A stretch of 64,000 nt of DNA from Stenocarpella maydis (Eukaryota > Ascomycota > Sordariomycetes > Diaporthales > Diaporthaceae), in the NCBI GenBank assembly GCA_002270565.1, contig NQMI01000029.1:32521-96520 (forward strand). The letters are read 5' to 3'. Positions 11,386 to 23,104 of this stretch are shown here, piece by piece; positions within the stretch are counted from its first letter, which is position 1, and each line of letters begins with the position of its first letter. The position numbers were made by a program, and so were the translations under genes. Below the pieces are notes generated by a model. The model was not told where the DNA came from, made no database searches, and was given only the letters and a program-made list of their open reading frames with translations.

Positions 11386-14034
11386 TCATCCCAGGGTCCG
11401 ACCGCTGTGAATCGGTTGCAAAGATGGCCGGTGCACGGCTGAACTCGGGTGTAGGGGTGAATTGGAGTGGCCAAAACGCGACCCTGGAAAGTGCGGTGCA
11501 CCGTTGACGTCCCAGTGCTCCTCGCTGAGAACGTTGAGATAGCCCTCGCCGACCTGGGTTCGCAAGGCCTCAATTTTGCGTCGGTACATCTCGCCTCCGA
11601 CGTCCCATTTCTGAGAATCGGTCCATGAGGTAGGAGTTCCGATCTCCTGCGTGGGTGTCACAGGCGGCAACTTAGGGATGACGGATGTATCGATGCGGGG
11701 CACATCACGGCTAGCCTGGGTCCGGCTTTCCTCTGTGGCGGCTTGGTTGTTTTGATGTATCTCGGGGGTTTGTGATATACGATAGTTACTACTGTCCAGG
11801 CCAGTCATAGGCCCCATTGCCTCGTTCTCTTCAGGATGTCTGGCGGCATGAGCCTGGGAATCGGCAAGATCCACAATCCGCCTTTTAGGCGCTCTGCGAC
11901 GGCTTCGAGTGGAATTCGTGTTGATCTCGCTGGCTGCCACCTTTGGCGCGGGCCGTTCCTTGCGAAGGACTGCAGGCTCTTTGGGGTTTTCGTAGACGAT
12001 CGCCGGCTTGCTGACATCAACCGCCTTCAGCTCTGTGACCGGGGGTTTGATGACGGGAACAGGAGTAGGCTCCTGGGTTCGTTCGACGAGATGCTTCCTC
12101 TCCGAGTAGGTGGGGCCCGCCATGTCAATCAGGACATCTTCAGTATAGCCAGGCGACTGCCTGAACAGGTTGAAGATGGTGATGCGATAGTCTTTGTGTG
12201 TCCTCGTGAACGGATTTCCTTCGACCCAAATCTCCCGTATGTCTGGGATCCTCGTCAGACGCGCCAGCTCGACAGGGTCCTTGAGACGGTTGTCCCTCAG
12301 GTCCAGCCTCTCGAGTGGGTACAACCTTTCCACCCCGGCCAAAGACTGAAGACGATTGTCCCGCAGGTTCAATGCGGTGATCGCTGGCAGTGGATTGCGA
12401 GTAAGCGAGTGAAGGGACTCGATGGTGCATTTCGAGAGGTTGAGAGCCCGTAGTGCAGTGAGCGTGGCCAGGCTGTCCGGGATCTCGTTGAACTCGTTCG
12501 AGGACAGGTCAAGGGAGTAGAGCGTGTTGGCCAAGGGAGCAAGGCTCGCCTCGGGAATTGACACGAGGCCGTTCTCCGCAAGGCTTAGATGCCTCAAGAA
12601 ACGCCACTTTGTTGCGGGAAGCGCACCTGTGTACATCAGGTTCGCAGTGCTGCCGCGGCCTTGGTGCCACGAATCGGACATGCTCGACTGTGAGCTGCCA
12701 GAACCTGAGCGGTGAACCTTGTGGGAGCTGCGGACATGGTGGGAACCGTGCCGAGCACTAGCAGGCCTCCTAGGAGAATGGCTCCGGGGTCGAGAGCTCT
12801 TTGTCGGTGACTTTGGCAGCTCAACGACGGCGACCGAGGCCCGCCTACTGTTCCGCGCAGCAAGCTCGCTCTCATGATCCAGAGCGGCCTCACTCCCGAT
12901 GGAGCCGACATTTAAATCGGCAGCCCGCGTGCCGGGTGATCCCGGTGCCGAGGTCGACGTCTTCAACTCGGCAGGCGTTGCCATGGTCATACTCCTCCGT
13001 GGGCTGGCAGTGCCCGGCCACATAGCCGTCGACGATGTATGGGACTTTGATGTTCGGCGTCTCCTCTTATCCATGTCATCCAGCACGATGTCGATGAGGA
13101 TATCGGCGGGGTCGGAAAGACTCGCCCGCTTGACTGTCAAGGACCTCAACTGGTCTGCCATGCGATCCCAGCCAAAGAACTGCCGGAAGTCGATGTCGCA
13201 GACCTCAAGTGCCTGGCAATTCTTGAAGATGTGCAACGGTACTGCGGAGTCGAAGGGGAATTCCTCATATCCCTTGATGAGCCGAGCGCGGAAATCCGGG
13301 GCCAGGCGAAGGCATGGCACCTTGGTAAAGGCGGAATACAGGTACTTGAGGTCAGCATCCAGAGCAGCCTTCTGTCGCTCGGTGCGGGCGGCAGACATGC
13401 CTGACCCGATGCCAAAATTGGACCACAGCGCAGACATTCCGGACATGACACTGCGCATGCTGGACACAGACCGGATGGAACCAACATCTGAGGTCTGAGC
13501 CTTGGTGCGCTGGGTCTGGCTCAAGAACGAGACATAGTTCGCCGAAGTGCTGGTATCGTGCAGGTTCTCGAGGCGCACCTTCATAGGGCCGACAGGTATC
13601 TTGAGCTCCTCGAAGCGGGAGAGAAGGTAGAACAGGTGGTGCGGTGTGAGAGCCAGCTTTGCCGATTTGGCCGTCTGCGACGTGAAGTTCAGGGAGCCGA
13701 AAGAAAGGGCCGCGGCGAGTCCGTTGGAGGAGGATGCCGTGGCGGTAGATGGTCGTTCAGGGACAGTCGTCGGAGTAGTGAGCCCTGCGGTAGGCACCGA
13801 GGACACGCTTTGCGAAGCTCCGTGTCGAGGAGGGTTTTGTCTTCGCAGTTGCAAAGCGTTGGCCAGAGCCTTTTCATGCGTGCGCACGAAAGTGGCCAGT
13901 TGCTACAGGAACAGGCAAGAATTAGTATCTTGTGTGCATCGCCCGAGTCATTTGACGACCGCGAAGGAGTATGGTACCAGACTCGTGGGCGCCATGCGTA
14001 CCTTTATGAACAGCTCTCCGTCTTCTGAGTCCAT
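11386..14034 (-). CDS. Leucine-rich-repeat protein, STK11IP/LIP1-like
   Basis: Two exons: a 33-base first exon 14034-14002 (MDSEDGELFIK) and a long second exon 13902-11386, joined across a 99-bp intron (GTACGC donor, CTGTAG acceptor) in phase 0; 849 residues. The N-terminal part (about 85-285) is a helical domain with an RLIKGYEEFPFD stretch. A Ser/Arg-rich disordered linker follows, then four to five leucine-rich repeats (about 443-575) such as LRHLSLAENGLVSIPE and LYSLDLSSNEFNEIPD, closed by an LRR cap (VEGNPFTRTHKDYR). The C-terminus is disordered. The layout, helical front plus SDS22-type LRRs and cap, resembles STK11-interacting proteins, but that link is by eye. LRRs bind proteins; the partner is unknown. 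The tiny first exon is easy to miss: starting in exon 2 would lose 16 residues. Confidence 0.88.
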
Positions 14035-16400
14035 ATTTATTTCTTGGGAGGCATTGGGGACAGGGCCAGCAAACAGTTGATGGGTTGGGGGTTCGCGGGG
14101 CGGATGTGGGCGGCGACAGCACTCTGACAGCAAGTCGACACAAGGCGAGAAAGCCGGAAGGGAATGTGAGGGCGCCCTCTTTTACTTTTTCAGCGGGCGG
14201 CCCAAGGAGATGAAGGGGGAGGCTCTGTAGAGCAAGTGTGGCGGCGGATGGTCGCAAGCAGCCTGTGTAAGGTTGTATTGTCAGTGTACGGAGCACAGGA
14301 GGCGGCACAGTTATCTAACGAGCAAGGGGCTATGAGGCAGTGTGATTGCAAGCGAGTGACTCGAATGGAGGAGCCGAGGGTGGTGCGATGGGCAGCGTAG
14401 TATGATGTGCTGTGCGAGAGTGTACCGAGATGCAGCCTCAGAGGTGGTCCAGCGCCCAGGTCTCGGGTCCGACCGTTGGAAACAAGAGAGCGAGGCCCGG
14501 CGGGTCGTGGTGCCGCGGTCAATAAGATTCAAGAGGATCCAGGTCGCGGGGCGATGCTGCCGCGGTCGTGTTGGCGGTCGCGGCCGTATGTTGCGGGCTA
14601 GAGGTGGACGAGGCCGCAAGAGAAGGGCCCTGGTAGTGGATTTTGTACCGTGATCCGTTGGGTTTCAAGCGTGCCCTCGAGGTTTCAAGGCAGCTATTGT
14701 CACGAGAGCGGTGTCGGGAGCATGTCTTCAGCAGCCAGGCAGTCGTCTTTGGAGAGAGGCTGAAGGCCCCGAGTCCGGAGGATTGTTTTGTTTGTGCGAG
14801 GCGCCCTTGTGGCTTTCCAGGGTGCGGTGCACGTTGGACCAGCAGGGGGTGGCAGACACAAGCCTAATCAGTCGCCTGAGTGACAAGGCCGCAGCAGCAG
14901 CAGCAGCAGACTCGATTCCATACACACCACAATGTGCTCGTAGTACGGCACAGGTAGCGGGCAAGTGGCCAGGACACAGCTGGGGGACATCCGGGCATCC
15001 GGGATAGGACAATACGGGGAGACAGAACGGATCATATGGGACGATTGCCGGCAAGATGTTTCGATTGTGTCGGGTCTTTGGTTTTGTTTCTTTTCTTCCA
15101 GAGCCGGCTGCTTTTTCTTTTGCCAGGGGGGGGGGCTCTCGTTGCTCTCGTCGGACTGGTTGGGCTCTGGTTCCCCACACTCTCTCAAGGCACACACATA
15201 TTGCACGCAGGCTCGCAGCAAGAAGGGAAGGAGGCAGCCGGGCGATGTGAATCATCCGGGCAACTGTGGCAAGACGAGGGCAGTGAGGGGAGGAGACAAA
15301 GGCAAAACACCGTAGATAAGTCGGCCGGCGAGCCCGCGATAAGAAAAAACACAATGTAGCAAATGTTGACTTACTTCTCACCTGGATTGACAGGGGAATA
15401 AAAGAAAAAAAAGATCGAAGTGACTGGTTGCGACGTCCACTGGTGCTGGGCACAGCGACGAGAATGACCGACTGCAAGGAGGGACGTGTATATGTTGAGG
15501 AGGAGGAGGAGGAGGAGTAGCGGGAGACAGATGATATCCAATCGGTCGGTGGCGGGCGGTCGGAGGCTGAGTCGGGGGGGTTGGTGAAGAGGGAGGCCAG
15601 AGGCACACCACACAGAAAGAAGGGGTCCGACGAACACCACCGAGGCCTATGTATTACCGCCCTGCTAGCTCGGCCACTACTGTGTGCGCTTAGGCGTCCG
15701 CGTGTGTGTGTGTGTGTGTGTGTACACACAAGGAGGAATATCGTGGCCGTCGGAGTTGTATGTATGTGTGTGTGTATGGTTGGTTGGTGGTCTCGTCGGG
15801 CTGGGAAAAGAAGAGAAATGGCAAGTGGTGAGAAGGGCCCCTCCGTCCCCAGCTGGTCGGCGTCGAGCTAGTCTTATGCCAGAGTGTGTGCTTGCAGGAG
15901 GTGGCAGGGTGCCCAGGTTTGCAGGCAAAGCAGGCAAGCAGGGTGGGTCGGCGCCACCAACTTTGAACTGTCCCCCTGCTGTCCCCGGTCAAGATTCAGG
16001 GTGCAGCTGCTCAGGGGGCCCCTGCCTAGCGGGGCCTGCCAGGTAGCTGATAGTGCACGGGGCGCGTCTTGTCCTGGAGATGATGGTATTCTCGTGCTGT
16101 GTCGACGAGCTGTGTCTGGCGGGTGCTGACTGGGGGTTCAGGAGCGGTGATAGTGTATTCCACCTGTTGCAAGGGCTCCACGCAGTGTAGTATAGTTTGT
16201 GGGTTCTTGGAGCCGCGGTGGGTTGCGGGTATACTACTATGGACATGAGTAGATATATTGTAAAGACCAGACGGACAGGCCACAGCCACACACGTCTAGG
16301 TAGGGCCAAACTCTGCTCAACTCGGTCCAAGTAAATGCCATCTCCACGAGACATCAGTTATGTCAGTCAGTTGATCAAGTCACATAAAAATCTTCTTTTC
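14035..16400. other. Upstream region of the LRR gene, microsatellite-rich
   Basis: This stretch contains the promoter and leader of the minus-strand LRR gene. A 333-codon minus ORF (14728-15729) is made of translated simple repeats (His-Thr, Ser and Ala runs) and shows no domain, so it is not annotated. Simple repeats include GAG triplets near 15496-15515 and GT dinucleotides near 15702 and 15760. A (CAG)n run lies near 14891-14907. Confidence 0.5.
15702..15776. repeat. GT dinucleotide microsatellites
   Basis: An uninterrupted GT run covers 15702-15723 and is followed at once by ACACACAA, its partial complement. A second, imperfect TG tract (TGTATGTATGTGTGTGTGTA) lies at about 15758-15777. 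Both produce the spurious His-Thr and Cys-Val ORFs seen on either strand. Confidence 0.9.
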
Positions 16401-19400
16401 CTCGCCTCTAGGCTTTATATAGTACCTACCAAGGTAGGTAGTAATAATAATAACAAGAGCAAGCACGGTCGTACGGGATGCTGACGCCGGGGGCTGCTCA
16501 TCTCCCATCGTACATTAGTGCTCTCGTCTTGCAACTCTTCCGACTACACCTGGCCGTAGGATACAGCCGTTTGTTTACTTTGCTGCTTGATTTTGCCTTC
16601 CCCGGATTCGATCGAGGCCCACGCAAGTCGCGCTCTCTGGTCTGTCTCCTCTTAGCATCTCATATGACTGGGGGTCTTTGGATATACAGCCCACCAGATA
16701 CTTGGACATTGTGCTTGTTACATATACAAAAACCAACATGGTCGCTCAGGGAATCCCTACATCTGAACCAGTGACCACCACACCAGACTTTCGATTTCGA
16801 TGGCCTTCTGGGTGGGTCACGACAGTTTCGTGTCTCTTACAAGCCACTGCCGCCGCAAGGGCCGGAAAGGTTTGGCTGTGCAGCATGAGCAGGTCAGCCG
16901 TCCAATCCCGACCGTAAAGGGCGGTGCGAGACTTGAGGCTGCATTAGTAGTTGCATCACGCTACGGTCTAAGTGAGTGTGGGTGGATGGGCTGGATGGAC
17001 TGGATGCATGGGTGGGTGGCATGAGTACATATACTAAGTATGTAGAGTGGGTGAGTAGTGATAGGGGCGAGGGGGGGGGCACCGGCTTGAGCCAGGCCAG
17101 ACTCAGCTTGGTCCACGCATCCAACAGGAGTCAAATGCATGTCTGAGTCCCTTGACGAGGACGGTATGCACTCGACCCTATCGATATACATGGACGCACA
17201 CTGCACCTAACATTTGCATGATTCTAGACTGCTCTGATATGCCCCTCAACGCCGACCCCAACACGCACATGAGGACATGAGGAATCCCTCTTGCTGCAAA
17301 CCTGTCTTGCCCGCTGGAGGGCGTGTTGCGGCCAACTGAGACTTTATGTCGGACTCAGCCCGAGGGCATCAGATCAGCGGCCAAGGAACCTCCCAGCCGA
17401 CATCCCTCATGGCATTGACACGGAGCGAATGCCGCCAACGGGTATACCGCCCTCATGCCATCCCGCCTCGCGCCACATTAAGCTCGCCTCCCCCCAGCCA
17501 GCACCGCGAACGAGACCCGACTCGGCTCGACTCGACACAGGGACACGTACGGATACGGCAACTGAATGCCGTATGGGTCTCCATCTGTGTTTTCAAATAC
17601 GATAGTGTACCTGGCGGATAGCGCACATCCTACTTATTAGAATGGGTATCTAATGCCCGCCTGTCAAGGTCAAGGTCAAGGGTAACTTGGACCATCCAGA
17701 ATCCGACTCCCCGTTTTCTCCACCGAAGGGTACACGTACTCGGTATACCACCAGACTGCACTAGCATACCGAGTACCTATCGTTCTGCTGCTGCATCCGA
17801 ACCTGCGACCGCGGCTGCGGCTGCACCTGCTGCAGCTCCCCCCAGAGCCTCCTCCTTCCTTCCCTGGGGTCGCCGTCTTTTTTCCACGACAAATGGTTGG
17901 TCCATGAGCCAGGCAGTCTGCGAAGTCCTCTACGCCCTACTCCTTGCGCCCTCCCTTCCTTGACACTAGTCTGCCTAGGTGTCGGCATTGACCAGGCCGT
18001 CCATCACCGAGGCAATCGGCCTCGCCAGCAAACTTTTTTGTTTACTCTCGGCTCCCCGACACGCCACTGGCGTTGTTGTTGTTGAGCTCCGGAGCTCCCC
18101 CCGGTCTCTTCTCATTACCTTCTGGTCTGAGCAATTCATGCGGAAACCGTTAGTGGCTCTCACGTCAAATTGCGGTGCCACTTGTGGTTGATGGCGTCAG
18201 TCCGCTTCTGGGATCTTTCCATGGGCGCCCCGCTCGAGACCAACCCTGCAGCCCTCAGCGCTGGGCGCACGACTAAGAAGGCCAGAAAAGGTGGGCGACG
18301 ACCACGCAGGAGCAGGGGCTTCTTCGTCCAGCCCGGGCCACCAGTACGCCAGAAAGATGCCAGACTGCGATCAAGGCTTACACCGACTTAGACGCGCCCT
18401 CGAGAAAATCTTTTTTTTTCCCTCGCGACCACTCGGGCCAGCTGGAATGGCACGTTTACTGTATCCTCGTTGCCGCCCTAGATTCCCATATGGGCATTGC
18501 CATTGCATCAATCCGCCTCTGACCGCTCTTCAACCGCCGCTCCGACAAAGCCTCTGGCCAATTGGCTCTTCGCAGCACGGACGGACCCCGACTCTTGACG
18601 GCGATCATATGGTGCCGAGACTGCATACTCGCTCCTAATCTCGTTATCTCGTCTCATTGCTGCCCTGTCCCCGGTCCCGGGACGCGCAGACACGACGAAT
18701 CCCTTCGCATCTTCCTTCGCATGCAGCTAAGAGGAAACGGGGTCTATCTGCCATGGCCGCTCGGTGAACCGCGCCAACCTTGTCCGGGTGAGACCCTGAC
18801 TGTTTGCATGCTCTTGCATCCATCCATTCGCCAGTCTTCTAGCGCCCGTCTTCTTCACCAAGACAATGCACGGCATTACCCAACGAGCCAAAACCACTTG
18901 CAGGCAGGCCGGCCGGTGTGCTGACAGGTGGTACAAGACCAGCGCCTTCGCAGAAACAACACGCGACTGTTGGCCCCGGCTGCCTTTTAGAACTCCAGGC
19001 AGCGCTATTCTTCCGGCAGCCGGCCCCTCATGGAAGCCGCCTAGCCCTTGGAGCTGGCCCGTTTCAGCAAAGCCTCACCGTCCCCTTCTGTGTCGCCAGG
19101 ACAGCTCGAATGGGACCCTGAAACAACATCCGCAAATCACTTCCCCCGTCTTCCTTATTATTCTTGACAGAGCCCTCAATATAGGCCGCCGAATTTTGGG
19201 GAAAGCAATCAGCATCGGACCGTCGACGCCACTGTGCACCCAAACCGCACATCGCATGAGAATGTGTCCTTTCTTCGCGGCCTGTACCGTCCACAAGCCG
19301 ACCTGGTGGCCGTGAGCCGACCACATGGTGCCCAAGGATACCCAGAAACCCAACCACTGCTGCGTCTCAGTCTCAACGCGCATGTTCCTGGCTCCGCAAC

Positions 19401-22400
19401 TATGTCATCGCCTCCACACAGCCAAACCCACCGGGTGGTCGTGGTTGGGATGGCCGTCAACCAGAAAAGCATGGCACCTGGTGGGTGGTGCGAAGGCCCA
19501 CGAGCGCCCAGGAAGAGCCATCATCCATGGATCTCTCATGCAACCCCCCACCTCGAATGGTGCGCCGCGGAGCGACCAGGGAACCCATGGCTAGCCGCCA
19601 TGGCATTTGTCGTCCCTCTCTTTTAACGTCTTTCGTCTACAAGCAGATCGATGGCCACTCGCCACTAGGATGCCCGAAACTCCTTTGCTGCAAACTCCAA
19701 GGCCTTTCCTGCCAGCCTCTGCAGTCGTTTCCCAGCGGTCCACACTGACAAATGGCAAAAGGAAATTGTACGAATACGCCCGTCGTTTACCCGCCTGCTG
19801 CTTATGTACACTGCCTATCCCGTGGTTGGACGACCCCCAGCGTGATCGACTACTTTCACAGATACATGACTCGACGTTTGCTCAAGCAAGGCAACAGAGT
19901 AACGCCGGGTATTGCAATCGCGTTTGTCTCAGCTTTCTCACGCACCTTGATCTACTGATACTGGCGATTTACCGGTCCCAGTAATTGGCCAAAATCCGAT
20001 CACATCTTCTCCGCACTCGAGGAGTCTCGTTGTGTGGGTCTGCTCAGCCGTAACTTTGAAGACGACTGACGGGACACGTGCACTCTCCTTGCGGAAGGCT
20101 CACGTTGCAGACTCAGTAACCGGCTCCCCGTTGGCAGATCCCTTGGGGGGTGTTAAAACAATTACTGAAGCAGTACTGTACTGGTGGCTTACGCGGAGGC
20201 ATGACCGAGGCTTCATCATCTCAAGGTGTCGCTGGAGGCACGAATCATGCATGCAAAATCCCATTCCCCCAGGGCTACCGATCACTGGTCTGCCACAGCC
20301 TCATGGTTCCCCAGTCAACCAATCAACCAAAGATGGTACTTTCTCCTATCTCGGGCTTTCGCTTCACGCCTTCAACTTCGCGAAGTGGATATCGAGACTA
20401 GGGTGACAACACCTCCAGTTCCATCCAGACACAATCACGAGACTCACAAATGGTCCTCACTAGCGTCTTCTGTCTCCTTTTGGGAGGGCCGGAAATCAGA
20501 GAAGCCGGTCAGTCATCTGAACTTTCGGCACGCCAGGTATGGCGCAAAATCACGTCGGTTTGCTCACCGTCAGTGATGGCTATGCCGAGTATACCAGCAG
20601 CATTCAGTTCTGTCCACCAACGCAAAGACTGGGCACAAAAGAAACGGCTCAAGTCATGCTCGCTCTAGTCAATCTGCCAGGCGTTACCGCATAATCGTGT
20701 TGCACCCTGCGGATGGAGTCTGTGAATGGTGCCATTATTTACGAAGAGAGCGATAGGCGGCGCATGCCCAGGCGTTGTACTGCAACACTAGCACAAGGGA
20801 CTAATCGGGGTGTTCACTCCATAAATATGGATGGTGTCAAGGATGACACTCAGCTATCCGCATGATCTCCCTGCCATTGACCTGTCATCGCGAGGCCGGC
20901 GCAACCCTTGTCGGACTGAGGTTGAAATCAGGCGCCAAATGGCTTTACTAGATGTTTCCATTGACAGAAGCTGCACAGACTCATCGTCAGCGCGCGATAT
21001 GTGACGTCTCCGATCCTGCTCGGCAACACGCAGGGCTCGACGCAACAACGAGACCGCGTCCGTGACAAGAAAAATGGACACTCCGCATTGAAGCCATGCA
21101 GATCTATCACCTCAGCTCTGCGGAGCCAATGACATGGGCGTTGGGGCGCACACGCGCGCTACTTGCTTAAGTGTTTGCATGCGGCCAGACGATCCTAGGC
21201 ACCGCGCTGGGAACCTCCGACCTCCGGAAATCAACACACCTGCGCTTCACTACGCCCAAGTGCCGTTGGGCGCATGATAGCGTCGGTGCGAACCACGTCT
21301 GCTAGGACAAATCTTATCAGCCCCCCAGCTGTTCCGAGACGATCAGTGCCTGGCAGCGATCAGGGTACGTGGGATCTCCTGGAGCGACACAACCTTCTAA
21401 GGTGTCGCGTAGAGAAGCAGAGCAGAATGACAGCCTTGGAGCTCTTTTCGCAATGTATGGCACTTGATCTATTATGCACCGGCCCCGTGCAGGGATTTGA
21501 TATTAGACCCCGGCTCGTCATCATTGTGTTACATGGTTGCAGAGCCGTTGGGCGGCGCTCTCGGCGGCAGTACCAGAAACTGGACTCACAATGGCCTTGG
21601 CGCTGTAGCCATTCTAGGGAAGACGAACCAAGACGGCGAATCGCATAGATCCCTGTCCTTGACCACAAGAGCCCTTACGACTCCTGGAGGGGCCTGAGGG
21701 GCTGCTCGGAATCACCATATGTTTCGTCCGTCCATTCGAGCGCCAAGCGAACAGCCCCCCCCACACTTGCCGGGGGACAAAATCAGTCTTGGCTCATCCG
21801 TCAGCTTGCCAGGCTGTGTGTGCGTTGCAGCGAGATGTTAGGATGCAAGTGAATGTGTTGCACTACATCTACAATAGCACAGAATGGCTACTCGGCCTCT
21901 TGATATGCCAATCGGGCGTCCTCACCGCTATGAGACAGTGTATCGGGACCAGCCAACGCTTGCCTTGCCTGGACATAGGCTCTCCTGCAAGATCATTCGA
22001 CGTCGGGGCTTCATTTGCCTCTCCTTTGATATCCGTGTATGAAATTCTCTTGGCTGGGAACGATGGAGACGCGAGGGTTAGGATTCGCGGTGAGCAATTC
22101 AGAGTTTGACGGCGTTGCAATCCCGTCGTAGATCGGCTGGAGATCTCTGGCGCACGGATTACCCCGTGGTTTCTGTCTTCTCGGTTGGCCTCTCCCTACA
22201 GGCGCCTATCACTGCACGCCAGGACCGCCACCCAGCGAACAAACACCAGACATCCGCGCGGAGTCGGCCCGCAAGTGCTAACTACCGCGCGCCGCCGACT
22301 GAAGCCAAGGCCTGGGAGCAGTGAGGGGACACGGACACCTCTCTACAGAACCGGCGGCGGAGACGGGCGGCGGTACCGGACAGTGATCCTACGCAAACAC

Positions 22401-22600
22401 GCGCACATCACTGTGCGTTTGGGAAGCTACATTCAGGAGACGTTGGAGTTGTCCATGCGTCGAGAATGATGCTGGCGCACATTCAAAAGCGTTGGCTCGC
22501 CATAACCCTGAACATTAATCCTACCTACCTACACCACAGGTACTAACTTGAACAGGCCATGTAAGCAGCTGAAAAGGCCCATATTATTCATATATTTCAT
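16401..22600. other. Gene-poor stretch, about 6 kb
   Basis: No ORF with a recognisable domain, no credible exon chain and no RNA gene was found on either strand. ORFs reach at most about 150 codons and overlap antisense ORFs of similar size. GC content stays near that of the flanks, so this does not look like RIP-degraded DNA. Short palindromic motifs related to TACCTAGGTA occur at the edges (near 16424 and 22520). Confidence 0.5.
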
Positions 22601-23104
22601 TTGCTGCATATATATGGGCCTGTTTCGCCGTTGATTGTGCGCTCGTCAACGCAATTGCTCGCCTCTCTATGTTGGATGAGACTGGGAGCCTATTTCGTCG
22701 AGGAAAACTTTCCTGGTCGGTGCCCATGTGCCGAGAAGCGGTGGCTGAGCTACCTTTTTTTTTACCACAACTCCTGGGCTAGGACATACCCCCTGTCCGA
22801 ACCAAAAGGGATTGAGTTTCCCTTTTCAGTGCCTGTCAAGGATTTTGATTCGCTGAATGGAGATCTTATAGATCTCGCGGCAGGGATCCCGGGAAGAATG
22901 ACTGGATGTTTCGATTTAACCGACACAGCTGAAAGTCCAACCCTGGGGAAACATGCTTATTTCTGTTCAACGGCTGAGCCTGAAATACGTTTATTCCTGG
23001 AGTGCTGCCCCGGGGATTTGGTTCCCGCCATAACACCAGGCCGTCTCGATATAATTGAAACATTCAGTTTTTTGCTCCGCCGGGAGGCTGAACTGGCCTT
23101 TTAA
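22601..23104 (+). CDS. Orphan ORF, 167 residues, function unknown
   Basis: An uninterrupted ORF in a gene-poor region whose second half has a balanced, protein-like composition (for example PKGIEFPFSVPVKDFDSLNG and PGRLDIIETFSFLLRREAE). No competing antisense ORF of equal length exists here. I recognise no domain, and there is no signal peptide or membrane segment clear enough to name. The ATG at 22601 is the first available; no upstream exon is evident. An A-rich stretch follows the stop. It may be a lineage-specific gene, a relic, or chance. Confidence 0.25.
   Translation: MLHIYGPVSPLIVRSSTQLLASLCWMRLGAYFVEENFPGRCPCAEKRWLSYLFFYHNSWARTYPLSEPKGIEFPFSVPVKDFDSLNGDLIDLAAGIPGRMTGCFDLTDTAESPTLGKHAYFCSTAEPEIRLFLECCPGDLVPAITPGRLDIIETFSFLLRREAELAF

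Noticed and set aside
14728..15729. 333-codon minus-strand ORF
   Set aside because: It is built of translated microsatellites (His-Thr, Ser, Ala runs), has no domain, and lies in the leader region of the LRR gene.
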